Positions 24,745 through 32,984 of a DNA stretch of 33,110 nucleotides are shown here, piece by piece. How positions within the stretch are numbered: position 1 is the stretch's first letter; every line of letters starts with the position of its first letter. Origin of the DNA: JAEUTH01 sp044230205 (lineage in GTDB: Bacteria; Bacteroidota; Bacteroidia; AKYH767-A; OLB10); contig JBGARN010000034.1 in NCBI GenBank assembly GCA_044230205.1, positions 1 to 33,110 on the forward strand. The letters are read 5' to 3'. The notes below the pieces were generated by a model. That model worked only from the letters and a program-made list of their open reading frames with translations. It was not told the origin of the DNA and did not search any database. The translations under genes were made by a program, and so were the position numbers.

Positions 24745-27250
24745 CATTGTTATTGCTTAAGCCAATATTACACTTGTATTTTGGTGTTCTGAATCCCGGT
24801 AAATCCTTGTCACTGCTTACATTACTTTCAATCCATGTAAAATTACCTGATATTAAATATTCCTTGGGAAGAACTACTGATAATCCTGCCTCAATTCCAT
24901 CGCTGGTTGCTTTATTAAAAGAGTTAACACCTATAGTATACAAGGAAACTGTTGGATTTGCAGGTGTATGAGCAAGAATAGAATATGCAGCCGCTGTAAT
25001 ATCATCATCACTTTGCGGACCTCCATCTTTAGTTTTAATTACGGTTTCCTGCACATGCATATCTGAATAATTATTATGGAAATAATTGATATCAAAATGC
25101 ACGGAGTTGTTAAACATCAAATGCTGATAACCAATTTCGAATGTTTTAATATGTTCAGGTCTGATATAATCCCAAGGCTCCTTAACCAACAGGTTTTTAT
25201 ACAGCTGAACTGCTGAATCAATCGTATGACCGGGCACAGCCATATAAGCTCCAACAGCATTCCCGTATTCAGTAACCGATTGTGAAGTGAACGTTAGATC
25301 TTTAACATGAAAAATATTATCAACTGCAGGCAGAAAACCAATCAATCGCGCATATCCTAAATCGATATTCTGATATTGATACAATGGATCAGGCATCCTG
25401 AAACCTGATTGATAAGAAGCCCTGATAAAATTTTTGTTATCAGGTTTATATACTGCTGCAAAACGTGGTGTGAATTCTCCTTTAAAATTATCAGATGCAT
25501 CATAACGAACAGATGCAACGAGTTTTACTTTGTCATCTAAAATTTCTTTGGTAGCCTGTAAATAAGCTGCATACTCATTAACTACAATAGGACTGCCAGG
25601 TTCATCAATTAAAACGGTTCCGTTGCTATTAAAATATGTAGTCCTGATGTTTCCACCGGTAATGATATCTGCTACTTTAATCACGTTACTGAAATCATAT
25701 TGTGCTTCAGTGTGCCAGCGTGATGATTGGTCCATAAACTTGCCACCTCCATCTCCAATCGGTAAAGAAATTATACTGTCCCATACATGATTAAATGCTT
25801 CTGAGCCTGGTGCAGGCATTCCGAGGTTTGCAAATGCACGGGCTGAATCATAATTGCTTGCTGTAATACCAGGAATAAATCCATTGTATGCTGCATAATA
25901 ATCATTGAACCACTGATAGTCACTTTTCCAGGTATTATTAAATCGAATTACTGATAGCAGTGCATTATAGGCATCACCACCTTCATCGTGCGTATGATAT
26001 GTACGTGCAAAGAAGTTTTTACCTTTCAATTCAAGCATGTTTGAAATCTGCCACACATTTTTTAAAGCATAAGCATCATATGAAACTGCGCCTTGTCCAT
26101 ACTGTAGTAAATAGTTCAACTGAAGTTTCTCACTGAATTTTATTCCTGCAGTGGCAGACGTTTTAAATGAGTAGGTGTTATCATCAATTAAATCATGACG
26201 GTAATAACCACTTCTGGAAATTGTAACAGGAACTCCATTTGGGCCTAAAGGTAACGGACCCGCAACTTCATCACCGAAAATATTATTAGCATTTCTTCCG
26301 GGGTTGTTTATTCCATTATATGAACCATATGCAGCATAATCACTACTGTCTGACACTCTCCAATCACTGCCTTTGGTATATGAACCGGTTAGCTTAAAGG
26401 CAAATCTGTTTTTTATAACCGCTGCATAGCGCATTTGAAAATCATTATATACTGCAGCCGGCTGATAATTGTCATCTACATGGTTTACACCACCTTTTAA
26501 CTGCACAGTTAATCCCGGGTATGTAAATGGATCCTTAGTAATCATATTAATTAAACCATTAAAGGCATTTGCACCATATAGTGCAGATGCTGCGCCCGGT
26601 ATTACCTCTACTTTTTCGATGTCAACATCTGGTGCGCCTAATAAATTTGAAAAAGGCCTTCCAAGTCCGGGAGCAGAGTTATCAACTCCATCAACCAATT
26701 GAACTACACGTGAATTAGCAATGTCATTAAACCCCCTGGTATTGATGATCTGATAAATTAACCCCCCGGTTATCAGATCAATTCCTTTATAACTGGCGAG
26801 GCCCGCATAAAAGTTTTCCTTTGGTGTTACCTTAATATCCTGGGCATTCATTTTAATTACTGTAACTGGTGCTTCCAGAATTTTTTCGGGAACACGTGAG
26901 GCCGTTACAACAACTTCCTGAGCCATGATCAAATTTAACTTCATACCAATGTCAACCTGACGACTGGATGATGTTACCGGAATTTCCTGGGTAACATATC
27001 CAATCATACTGATTTGCAAAATAGCTTCAGAAGTTTCGGAATCGAACTCAATTTTAAAGCGACCATTAATATCAGTAGTGGTACCAATCAACTTGGATTT
27101 TACTACTACACTCACACCTATTAATGGTTCGTTCGAATTGATATCAGTAACATTTCCGTTTACTGATATTTTGTTTTGCGACAATAGTATATTTGAATAA
27201 CAAATAGCAATTGTCCAAAAAATCAAGAATTTAAAATTTGATTTTTTCAT
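24695..27250 (-). CDS. TonB-dependent outer-membrane receptor, frameshifted near the 3' end
   Basis: A TonB-dependent receptor for energised uptake across the outer membrane. From the ATG at 27250 (the ORF can be opened at a TTG at 27292, but the signal peptide starts at MKKSNFKFLIFW) the order is: signal peptide to about residue 25, carboxypeptidase-regulatory-like domain (about 28-105, VNGNVTDINSNEPLIGVSVV), plug (about 112-250, VVVTASRVPEKI ... GAASALYGANAFNGLINMI) and beta-barrel. It has no SusD partner, so it is not a SusC-type glycan system; siderophore, cobalamin or peptide uptake are options. The frame ends early at 24695 after VLKTPDLELTGAG; the true C-terminus continues in the -1 frame. 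Possibly a sequencing error in an A-run, a real mutation, or programmed frameshifting. Confidence 0.88.
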   Translation of the reverse strand: MKKSNFKFLIFWTIAICYSNILLSQNKISVNGNVTDINSNEPLIGVSVVVKSKLIGTTTDINGRFKIEFDSETSEAILQISMIGYVTQEIPVTSSSRQVDIGMKLNLIMAQEVVVTASRVPEKILEAPVTVIKMNAQDIKVTPKENFYAGLASYKGIDLITGGLIYQIINTRGFNDIANSRVVQLVDGVDNSAPGLGRPFSNLLGAPDVDIEKVEVIPGAASALYGANAFNGLINMITKDPFTYPGLTVQLKGGVNHVDDNYQPAAVYNDFQMRYAAVIKNRFAFKLTGSYTKGSDWRVSDSSDYAAYGSYNGINNPGRNANNIFGDEVAGPLPLGPNGVPVTISRSGYYRHDLIDDNTYSFKTSATAGIKFSEKLQLNYLLQYGQGAVSYDAYALKNVWQISNMLELKGKNFFARTYHTHDEGGDAYNALLSVIRFNNTWKSDYQWFNDYYAAYNGFIPGITASNYDSARAFANLGMPAPGSEAFNHVWDSIISLPIGDGGGKFMDQSSRWHTEAQYDFSNVIKVADIITGGNIRTTYFNSNGTVLIDEPGSPIVVNEYAAYLQATKEILDDKVKLVASVRYDASDNFKGEFTPRFAAVYKPDNKNFIRASYQSGFRMPDPLYQYQNIDLGYARLIGFLPAVDNIFHVKDLTFTSQSVTEYGNAVGAYMAVPGHTIDSAVQLYKNLLVKEPWDYIRPEHIKTFEIGYQHLMFNNSVHFDINYFHNNYSDMHVQETVIKTKDGGPQSDDDITAAAYSILAHTPANPTVSLYTIGVNSFNKATSDGIEAGLSVVLPKEYLISGNFTWIESNVSSDKDLPGFRTPKYKCNIGLSNNNVLKTPDLELTGAGLMQ

Positions 27251-27458
27251 AACGGGGGATTTAATTGAATTAATAAGAAACCGGAAAGACAAATCCAGAA
27301 GCAGTGATTCATATAAAAGATGAATTGCTCTTGCCTGACATAGCCGGCTTGTTTATTAATTCACTGGTGATTAGAAACATTTTGATTTGAACTATATAAA
27401 GGATCAGAATATACTAGCATTAAATCATTTCGATCAACCGTTCCACATTTCATTGCAC

Positions 27459-27471
27459 GAATTTTAAATTC
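27459..27471. repeat. 13-base palindrome in the receptor-fibre intergenic region
   Basis: gaattt-t-aaattc is a perfect odd palindrome. AT-rich, so it may be chance, but it lies 12 bases from the operator-like pair at 27483-27516. Confidence 0.35.
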
Positions 27472-27482
27472 TATAAATTAAA

Positions 27483-27516
27483 TTTCAGTACTGAAACCGA
27501 TTAATCAGTATTGAAG
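27483..27516. promoter_or_regulatory. Operator-like pair of palindromes
   Basis: tttcagtactgaaa (27483-27496) is a perfect 14-base palindrome. A second copy, aatcagtattgaag (27503-27516), matches it at 10 of 14 positions; the centres are 20 bases apart, about two helical turns. This is how dimeric repressor or activator sites often look. It lies about 230-265 bases before the receptor start and 325 before the fibre start. Confidence 0.4.
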
Positions 27517-27529
27517 ATTAATTTTAATG

Positions 27530-27553
27530 TTCACATTTAACCGACAATGTGAA
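27530..27553. repeat. 8-bp hairpin in the receptor-fibre intergenic region
   Basis: ttcacatt (27530-27537) pairs perfectly with aatgtgaa (27546-27553) around an 8-base loop. No T-run follows in either direction, so it is not a standard terminator; function unknown. Confidence 0.4.
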
Positions 27554-27642
27554 AGCTAAAATCAGCTTCAAACATTTGACAAATCAGGGATTTGAGTGTT
27601 TTTTTATATTGATTTTATCACCCGATATTGACAATAGGAATA

Positions 27643-27650
27643 CAAATGTA
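27643..27650 (-). promoter_or_regulatory. Possible minus-strand promoter box for the receptor gene
   Basis: Minus-strand TACATTTG (plus caaatgta) fits TAnnTTTG and is the same sequence as the plus-strand box at 27695. The leader to the receptor ATG would be about 385 bases and would contain the palindromes at 27459-27553. The -33 element is not clear. Confidence 0.3.
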
Positions 27651-27673
27651 AATATTTTTACCCAATATTTTTA

Positions 27674-27714
27674 TTGTTTCACATAATTTTTTTATACATT
27701 TGCCTATATATTTG
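27674..27714 (+). promoter_or_regulatory. Promoter(s) of the fibre gene
   Basis: TTG (27674-27676), 18-base spacer, TACATTTG (27695-27702) is a good match to the Bacteroidota promoter. A second TAnnTTTG box, TATATTTG, overlaps downstream at 27707-27714. Transcription would start about 27709-27721 and include the structured leader at 27749-27840. Confidence 0.6.
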
Positions 27715-27748
27715 GTTTTAAGGCATAAATTATCTCAGAACCAAATTT

Positions 27749-27840
27749 ACAGAGGAAAACTGAAAATGCTTTTCGAGCTTAGTAAAACGCAGCGGTTTTA
27801 ATAAGTTTTTCTGAATCCAAAAATTAAACGATTCCTCTGT
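27749..27840 (+). promoter_or_regulatory. Structured leader abutting the fibre-gene start codon
   Basis: acagaggaa (27749-27757) is the exact complement of ttcctctgt (27832-27840), which ends directly before the ATG at 27841. Enclosed are three hairpins: 27762-27766 with 27770-27774 (gaaaa/ttttc), 27783-27788 with 27795-27800 (taaaac/gtttta) and 27804-27810 with 27819-27825 (agttttt/aaaaatt, one wobble). The whole could fold as a four-helix junction that masks the ribosome entry region. AT-rich inner helices may be chance; the 9-bp closing stem is less easily so. Confidence 0.45.
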
Positions 27841-29505
27841 ATGAAAATTAAAATTGCAATTGTCGGTTGTTTTTTAATACTATTGTTTAACAACCTGTTT
27901 GCTCAAAACACAGCTATTAGTGATGTAACATACACGCCAGCAGCATCTGCAGTACTGGATGTTTATTCAACTTCCAAAGGACTATTAATACCACGATTAA
28001 CAGAAGCGCAAAAAACAGCTATTGCCAGTCCTGATACCGGGTTATTGATTTATCAAATTGATGCTTCAAGCGGATTCTGGTATTACAACGGAACACAGTG
28101 GATGCCATTTTTCAATTCTGAAAACGGATGGCTTACTACAGGTAATTCCAGTTTAGTAGATGGAACACATTTTTTAGGCACCACTGATAATGTGCCATTA
28201 ACTTTTAAAGTTAATGACCAGCTATCCGGACGAATTTCAGGTACTGATGGTAGTACCTATTTTGGATATAATGCTGGTAAAAACAACCTCTGGAGCGGAA
28301 GTACCTTTATAGGTTACCTTGCAGGGCAATCTAACACCACCGGTTCGGGCAACTGTGCATTGGGTGTTTCAGCCTTAAGAGACAATACCACAGGTACAAA
28401 TAATACAGCAATTGGTTATACAAGTATGCCTGTTAATACAACTGGATTTGACAATGCAGCGCTTGGCGAAAACACATTGTACAGTAATACAACGGGAAGC
28501 CAGAATACAGCTAACGGGTCCAATACACTTTACTACAATACAACCGGAAATGGAAACACGGCCTGCGGACAAAATTCACTGTACTTTAATACCACCGGTA
28601 ATTATAACTCAGGATTAGGTGTAAACTCATTAAGGTTATGTACAACAGGATTGCGAAATGTTGCTTCAGGATATCAATCATTAAATGCCGTAACAACAGG
28701 AAGTAATAATACGTCTGCGGGCTATGCCTCAGGAAGTACATTAACTACAGGTTCAAACAACACCTACATAGGCAGTAATGCTGATGCAACAACCAATGCA
28801 CTTACCAATTCAACAGCAATAGGGTATAATGCAAAGGTTAGCAGCAATAACAGTATGGTGCTGGGTGGCTCAGGGGCTAACCTTGTCAATGTAGGTATTG
28901 GTGTTTCATCACCATCCAATGCATTAAGCTTCGATGGAACTGCTGCCAGAACAGCTGGAATGGAAAGAAACACAACTGCAGCTACTGCAGGATATGCATT
29001 TACTGTGCAGGCAGGCGGTGCTTATTCTACAGGCACCAATCTGAATGGAGGAGATTTAAACCTGGTTTCCGGAATTTCAACCGGAACAGGTTCATCAGCG
29101 ATATATTTTAAAACTGCAGCTGCCGGCTCATCAGGAGCAACAGACAATACTCCGGCAACACGTATGACCATTTCGGGAAGCGGCAATGTTGGAATAGGTA
29201 CATCATCTCCTGCTACCACATTGCAGGTTTCTGGATCGGTTTCTGTTTCAGCCAGAAATACCAGCGGAACAACTACTTTATCAGCTACTGATTATTTAGT
29301 AGTTAATACCGGAGCAGCAGCAACGTGGACTTTGCCTAGTTCTCCATCAACAGGACGATTGATTGTGATAGTTAATCATGGCAGCGGAACTATTACGACA
29401 TCACCTGCTTACCGAACAGCTTCAGGAACAACAACCACTTCAATTGCTGCTGGTAATGCTGTTCAGTTAGTATACGAAAACAGCGAATGGAAAAAAATCA
29501 ATTAA
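27841..29505 (+). CDS. Secreted repeat fibre (trimeric-adhesin or tail-fibre-like) protein
   Basis: A 554-residue protein with a 21-residue signal peptide (ends NLFAQ). The N-terminal block (SAVLDVYSTSKGLLIPRLT ... GFWYYNGTQW) is common at the head of Bacteroidota fibre proteins. Residues 165-301 hold eight tandem 17-residue repeats of the form NTTGxxNxAxGxxxLxx, with a ninth partial copy, resembling the head repeats of trimeric autotransporter adhesins. A glycine- and threonine-rich stalk follows, ending in a beta-rich tip (TWTLPSSPSTGRLIVIVNHG ... VYENSEWKKIN). It lacks both a YadA membrane anchor and a T9SS sorting domain, so how it reaches or stays on the surface is unclear. It is probably a structural or adhesive fibre. 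Confidence 0.85.
   Translation: MKIKIAIVGCFLILLFNNLFAQNTAISDVTYTPAASAVLDVYSTSKGLLIPRLTEAQKTAIASPDTGLLIYQIDASSGFWYYNGTQWMPFFNSENGWLTTGNSSLVDGTHFLGTTDNVPLTFKVNDQLSGRISGTDGSTYFGYNAGKNNLWSGSTFIGYLAGQSNTTGSGNCALGVSALRDNTTGTNNTAIGYTSMPVNTTGFDNAALGENTLYSNTTGSQNTANGSNTLYYNTTGNGNTACGQNSLYFNTTGNYNSGLGVNSLRLCTTGLRNVASGYQSLNAVTTGSNNTSAGYASGSTLTTGSNNTYIGSNADATTNALTNSTAIGYNAKVSSNNSMVLGGSGANLVNVGIGVSSPSNALSFDGTAARTAGMERNTTAATAGYAFTVQAGGAYSTGTNLNGGDLNLVSGISTGTGSSAIYFKTAAAGSSGATDNTPATRMTISGSGNVGIGTSSPATTLQVSGSVSVSARNTSGTTTLSATDYLVVNTGAAATWTLPSSPSTGRLIVIVNHGSGTITTSPAYRTASGTTTTSIAAGNAVQLVYENSEWKKIN
28333..28743 (+). repeat. Eight tandem 51-base coding repeats
   Basis: Codons for NTTGSGNCALG begin at 28333 and the next units begin exactly every 51 bases (28384, 28435, 28486, 28537, 28588, 28639, 28690); the eighth unit is one codon longer. 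The protein pattern is stricter than the DNA, so the copies are under selection rather than freshly duplicated. Confidence 0.88.
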
Positions 29506-29594
29506 CAATAACATCCACTTTTTAATCAAAATCAAATAAAACTCATAAACCCAAAATTTATTTAAAGAAGACCTTAATTATTTTAGGATTGGTT

Positions 29595-29645
29595 TGTACC
29601 AGGTACATGACTCATCCACGTTTGCATACTGCACGAAAGCAGTAT
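29595..29645 (+). repeat. Two hairpins between the fibre and HYR-protein genes
   Basis: tgtacc-a-ggtaca (29595-29607) is an odd palindrome, and atactgc (29626-29632) pairs perfectly with gcagtat (29639-29645) around a 6-base loop. No T-run follows, so they are not clear terminators. The second ends 46 bases before the next ATG and could belong to its leader. Confidence 0.4.
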
Positions 29646-29691
29646 TAAAATCCCCCTTATACTAAAATTTAAAACAAATCCCCCAATTAAA

Positions 29692-31599
29692 ATGAATTCA
29701 AAAATCACACAATTTTATTTACCTGGCAGCAATTTGATTTCTGCAAAAGGTTTCAAGAATGCCCTTAAAATTATTTTTATTGCTTTGGCATTAACGCAGG
29801 CAGTGCCTGTATTTTCACAAACAGCGCCTCCACCTCCAACTTATGTATCAGCAAGTCCGGCAGCTGTTTGTCCTTCATCTCCCTATTCTTATTTAAAAGC
29901 AATTTCACCCGGCAACACCATAAGATGGTATACTGTATCAACCGGTGGTTCCAGCATCGGATCCAGTGCAAGTGGTGCAGCTTTTTACGTAAACGTAACC
30001 GTTCCTACAACATATTATGCAGAATCGGTTTCGCCAGCAGCAATTGCCAGTCTTGTTAGAACTGCAGTTGATGTTGCTGTAAATACTGCACCTGTTATTA
30101 CGTATATGCCACCCGATGTGGTCGCATCTAATGCTAATGGTCAATGCGGAACCATCGTAACTTACCCCAGCGCTTCGGCTATTGGTACGCCTACCCCCAA
30201 TATCATTTATTCAGATAGCTCAGGGTCTAACTTTGATGGCGGATCAACTACTGTAATTGTATCAGCAGCTAATGTATGCGCAACTACATCACTTTCGTTT
30301 GATGTTACTGTTAATGATGTTGAAGCACCCGGAATTATTGCACCTCCTGATCTATCCTTAACAGCACCCGCAGGATCTAATTATGTTATTAACCCTAATT
30401 TAGGATCAGCAACAGCTTACGACAACTGTGGTATTCTTAATATTTGGAATGACGCACCCGCTGTTTTTCCTGCAGGTACTACATTAGTAACATGGACAAC
30501 TGAAGACTATAATGGTAACAGAACTTATTCTACACAGGAAGTATTTGTTCTATCATCTAATCAGCCTCCGCTCGTATTGAGCAGCCCGGTATCATCCGGT
30601 GGCAATGTAGTTGCTGAGAATAAAGATAATACCATAACTGTTAACTGGACTGATGAAGAAAATGGCGGGCCATATACTGTTACATTTAACTGGATGGATA
30701 ATACTCCTAATACCGTTTTAACTGGTATTGAAACAAAGTCGGCTTCAGCATCTCATACCTATTTACAATCAGGCGTATATGCTCCTGAAATTACAATTGT
30801 TGATGGTAATGGAGCTTCTACAGTAACAGTATTTCAATATTTAAGCGTATACGTAACAGGTAACGATTTTACTACAGCAGGTGGTTTTATTGATGTAGCA
30901 CCAGGAATGTTTACAGCTAACCCAAGTTTAGTTGGTAAAGCAAACTTTGGTAACAATTGCAAACCAAAAGCAAGTGTAGGTGGTTTTCAGGGAACAATGG
31001 AATTTAACTTTAAAGCCGCTAACCTCAATTTTAAATCAACTAATGTTGATTTTGATTACCTTATTGTATCGGGCTGTTACTTAGCGCTATTCCAGGGAAC
31101 GGGCAAAATAAATGGTTCAGGAAATTACGGAATACTGGTTGCCCAAAGTGATAAAAGCCGAAACTTATCATGTGCCAATAAAATCAGGATAAAAATATGG
31201 GATAAAAATACCGGAAGTGTAATTTTTGATACACAGCCCGGTGATGAAAGTTTTGCTTCACCAGTAACTTCCCTGTCGGGTGGTACGGTTCAAATTCATA
31301 CTGATAACACGTGTGGACATCGCACTGTAGAATGGGCCGGAAATAGCAACGATGTGTTACAGGTAACTGCTGCTCCTAATCCATTTAGCGGCAGCACAAA
31401 TATTAATCTTCTGAGTGAAAGCGACCAGGACATTGATGTGGAAATATTTGATTTATCAGGTAAACGAATAGAATTGCTGAACAATCTGCTTCCCAATACA
31501 CAACTTAATATTGGAAACAGACTTCAAAAAGGCATTTACTTTGTTCGTATTACACAAGGTAGCCTGACTCAGACAATTAAAGTGAGTAAGACTGAATAA
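29692..31599 (+). CDS. Large T9SS surface protein with Ig-like, HYR-like and PKD-like domains
   Basis: A 635-residue secreted protein. A long signal region (about 1-43) carries the hydrophobic stretch KIIFIALALTQAVPVFS. Then: an Ig-like domain (about 46-125, PAAVCPSSPYSYLKA ... TYYAES), a block with the DxxxP pattern (about 125-205), a HYR-like domain (about 205-285: NDVEAPGIIAPPDLSLT ... ATAYDNCGI ... GTTLVTWTTEDYNGN), a PKD-like domain (about 295-395: VNWTDEENGGPYTVTFNW), a post-PKD beta region and a T9SS sorting domain (about 560-635: AAPNPFSGSTNINL ... LQKGIYFVRI). No catalytic motif is seen. It is probably structural or adhesive, alongside the fibre gene upstream, 186 bases away. Confidence 0.87.
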   Translation: MNSKITQFYLPGSNLISAKGFKNALKIIFIALALTQAVPVFSQTAPPPPTYVSASPAAVCPSSPYSYLKAISPGNTIRWYTVSTGGSSIGSSASGAAFYVNVTVPTTYYAESVSPAAIASLVRTAVDVAVNTAPVITYMPPDVVASNANGQCGTIVTYPSASAIGTPTPNIIYSDSSGSNFDGGSTTVIVSAANVCATTSLSFDVTVNDVEAPGIIAPPDLSLTAPAGSNYVINPNLGSATAYDNCGILNIWNDAPAVFPAGTTLVTWTTEDYNGNRTYSTQEVFVLSSNQPPLVLSSPVSSGGNVVAENKDNTITVNWTDEENGGPYTVTFNWMDNTPNTVLTGIETKSASASHTYLQSGVYAPEITIVDGNGASTVTVFQYLSVYVTGNDFTTAGGFIDVAPGMFTANPSLVGKANFGNNCKPKASVGGFQGTMEFNFKAANLNFKSTNVDFDYLIVSGCYLALFQGTGKINGSGNYGILVAQSDKSRNLSCANKIRIKIWDKNTGSVIFDTQPGDESFASPVTSLSGGTVQIHTDNTCGHRTVEWAGNSNDVLQVTAAPNPFSGSTNINLLSESDQDIDVEIFDLSGKRIELLNNLLPNTQLNIGNRLQKGIYFVRITQGSLTQTIKVSKTE

Positions 31600-31619
31600 A
31601 AAACAAATTAACTTTTTGT

Positions 31620-31655
31620 AAAAGCTGTGGTTAATCAACCACAGCTTTTCTTTTT
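31620..31655. terminator. Bidirectional terminator embedded in the MFS gene end
   Basis: A perfect 13-bp stem (31620-31632 with 31637-31649; aagctgtggtt/aaccacagctt core) and 4-base loop, with a T-run to 31656 on the plus side. The MFS gene's stop codon (31631-31633) and last codons lie inside the stem, so one hairpin ends both convergent genes. Confidence 0.85.
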
Positions 31656-32866
31656 TGCTTTTCAGATTTAAACCTCCTGCTTTGCAATGCAAATCCTAAC
31701 GCAAGTAAGGTACTTACTGAAATAAAAAATAATAACATAAAATCAAATCCATACGCATCTGCTAAACCTAAACCAACCGATGGGGCAGCGATTATCGATA
31801 ACCCGTAAGCAATGGAATATAAGGCTGCATATTGTCCTTGTCGTTCAGGCAGTGGTCGTGAAAGCGTAATATTCATCATAAAAGGCATTGCAAAAATTTC
31901 TGACATGGTTATTACGAACGTATACACAATAGCCATAAATATTAAGCAGTTGCCAAACATCAGTATTAAAAAAGACAATGGCAGACAAAGTGTACCTGCT
32001 ATTATATAGATAAACATGTTTTTGGTTTTTTGCAAAGCTGCAACAAGTGGCATTTCAATTAACACCACCAATAAACCATTAAGAGCAAGCAATAGCCCTA
32101 TTTCATCCTCAGTAAAATTGCATTCACGATTGAAGTATTGCGGTATGCTGGCAAAAATCTGGAAGAAACACATGCCATATATAGCTACCAAAACTATAAA
32201 TGTAAGATAACTCCAATCGCGGTATGCTGATGTGCGGCTATCCATCAATACTTTGCTCTTATGTTTATTCTCAGCTTTAGGTTGTTTGGGAAGATATATT
32301 GCCAGCATTAACGCTGCGGCTATACCAGAAAACGAATCAATTACAAACAACCATTTGTAACCAAAATGATATGCAGCAAAACCACCAAGAGCAGGTCCTA
32401 CAGAAAAACCAAGGTTAATGGCTAAACGCATTAATGAAACAGAGCGAGTGCGATTACCTGCATCGGAAAATGAAGCTACGGCAGCAGAGTTAGCCGGGCG
32501 AAACATATCAGCAGTTAATGCGTATGAAAAAATAATTACTATTATAAACCATTTGGATGTTGCCAGCAGCATCAGTAATAAAACAAGAGAAGAACTGATG
32601 AGTGCAAAAAGCATTATCTCGCGATGGTTTTTCCTGTCGGTAAGCCAGCCACCCAGGTAACTGCCTAGTATACTTCCGAACCCATAAAAACTCATAATAA
32701 AGCCGGCCTCGCTTATAGAGTAATTCAAATCAGTGGTCAGATAAAGTGATGTAAACAGCAATACCATGGAACCACTGCGGTTAATAAACATAGCAATGGA
32801 AAGTATCCATACATTAGGCTGAAGACCCTTGAATGACTCTATATAATGTGATATTAAAGCACGCAT
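31631..32866 (-). CDS. Major facilitator superfamily transporter
   Basis: A 411-residue MFS permease with about twelve membrane helices. Visible family features: the loop 2-3 motif GGWLTDRKNHREIML (GxxxDRxGRR/K type), LMRLAINLGFSVGPALGGF in helices 4-5 (motif C-like, as in DHA1 drug/H+ antiporters), and a central cytoplasmic loop (KQPKAENKHKSKV). The C-terminus is basic (KSEKQKRKAVVD). Length is normal. The resemblance is to DHA1 efflux pumps and YfcJ/MdtH-like proteins; the substrate cannot be read. It stands alone and shares a terminator with the convergent T9SS-protein gene. Confidence 0.92.
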   Translation of the reverse strand: MRALISHYIESFKGLQPNVWILSIAMFINRSGSMVLLFTSLYLTTDLNYSISEAGFIMSFYGFGSILGSYLGGWLTDRKNHREIMLFALISSSLVLLLMLLATSKWFIIVIIFSYALTADMFRPANSAAVASFSDAGNRTRSVSLMRLAINLGFSVGPALGGFAAYHFGYKWLFVIDSFSGIAAALMLAIYLPKQPKAENKHKSKVLMDSRTSAYRDWSYLTFIVLVAIYGMCFFQIFASIPQYFNRECNFTEDEIGLLLALNGLLVVLIEMPLVAALQKTKNMFIYIIAGTLCLPLSFLILMFGNCLIFMAIVYTFVITMSEIFAMPFMMNITLSRPLPERQGQYAALYSIAYGLSIIAAPSVGLGLADAYGFDFMLLFFISVSTLLALGFALQSRRFKSEKQKRKAVVD

Positions 32867-32984
32867 AATCTATGATGCAAGAACGTAAAAAATGTTTCGC
32901 TCTTAATAATAATGCTATGCTAACACTTGATGCAAGATTTAAAATATTAATGTGGCAATTAATTAACCATTGCTAAATCCAATG

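Noticed and set aside
24695..27250. SusC-type glycan receptor
   Set aside because: No SusD-like lipoprotein gene lies beside it and the SusC signature in the plug is absent.
27749..27840. Degenerate tRNA, because of size and cloverleaf-like folding
   Set aside because: No T-loop consensus (GTTCRA), no anticodon-arm geometry, and the 3' arm abuts a start codon.
28375..28973. Open frames on the minus strand across the fibre repeats
   Set aside because: They are by-products of the 51-base tandem repeat, whose biased codons avoid stops on the opposite strand; the composition is not protein-like.
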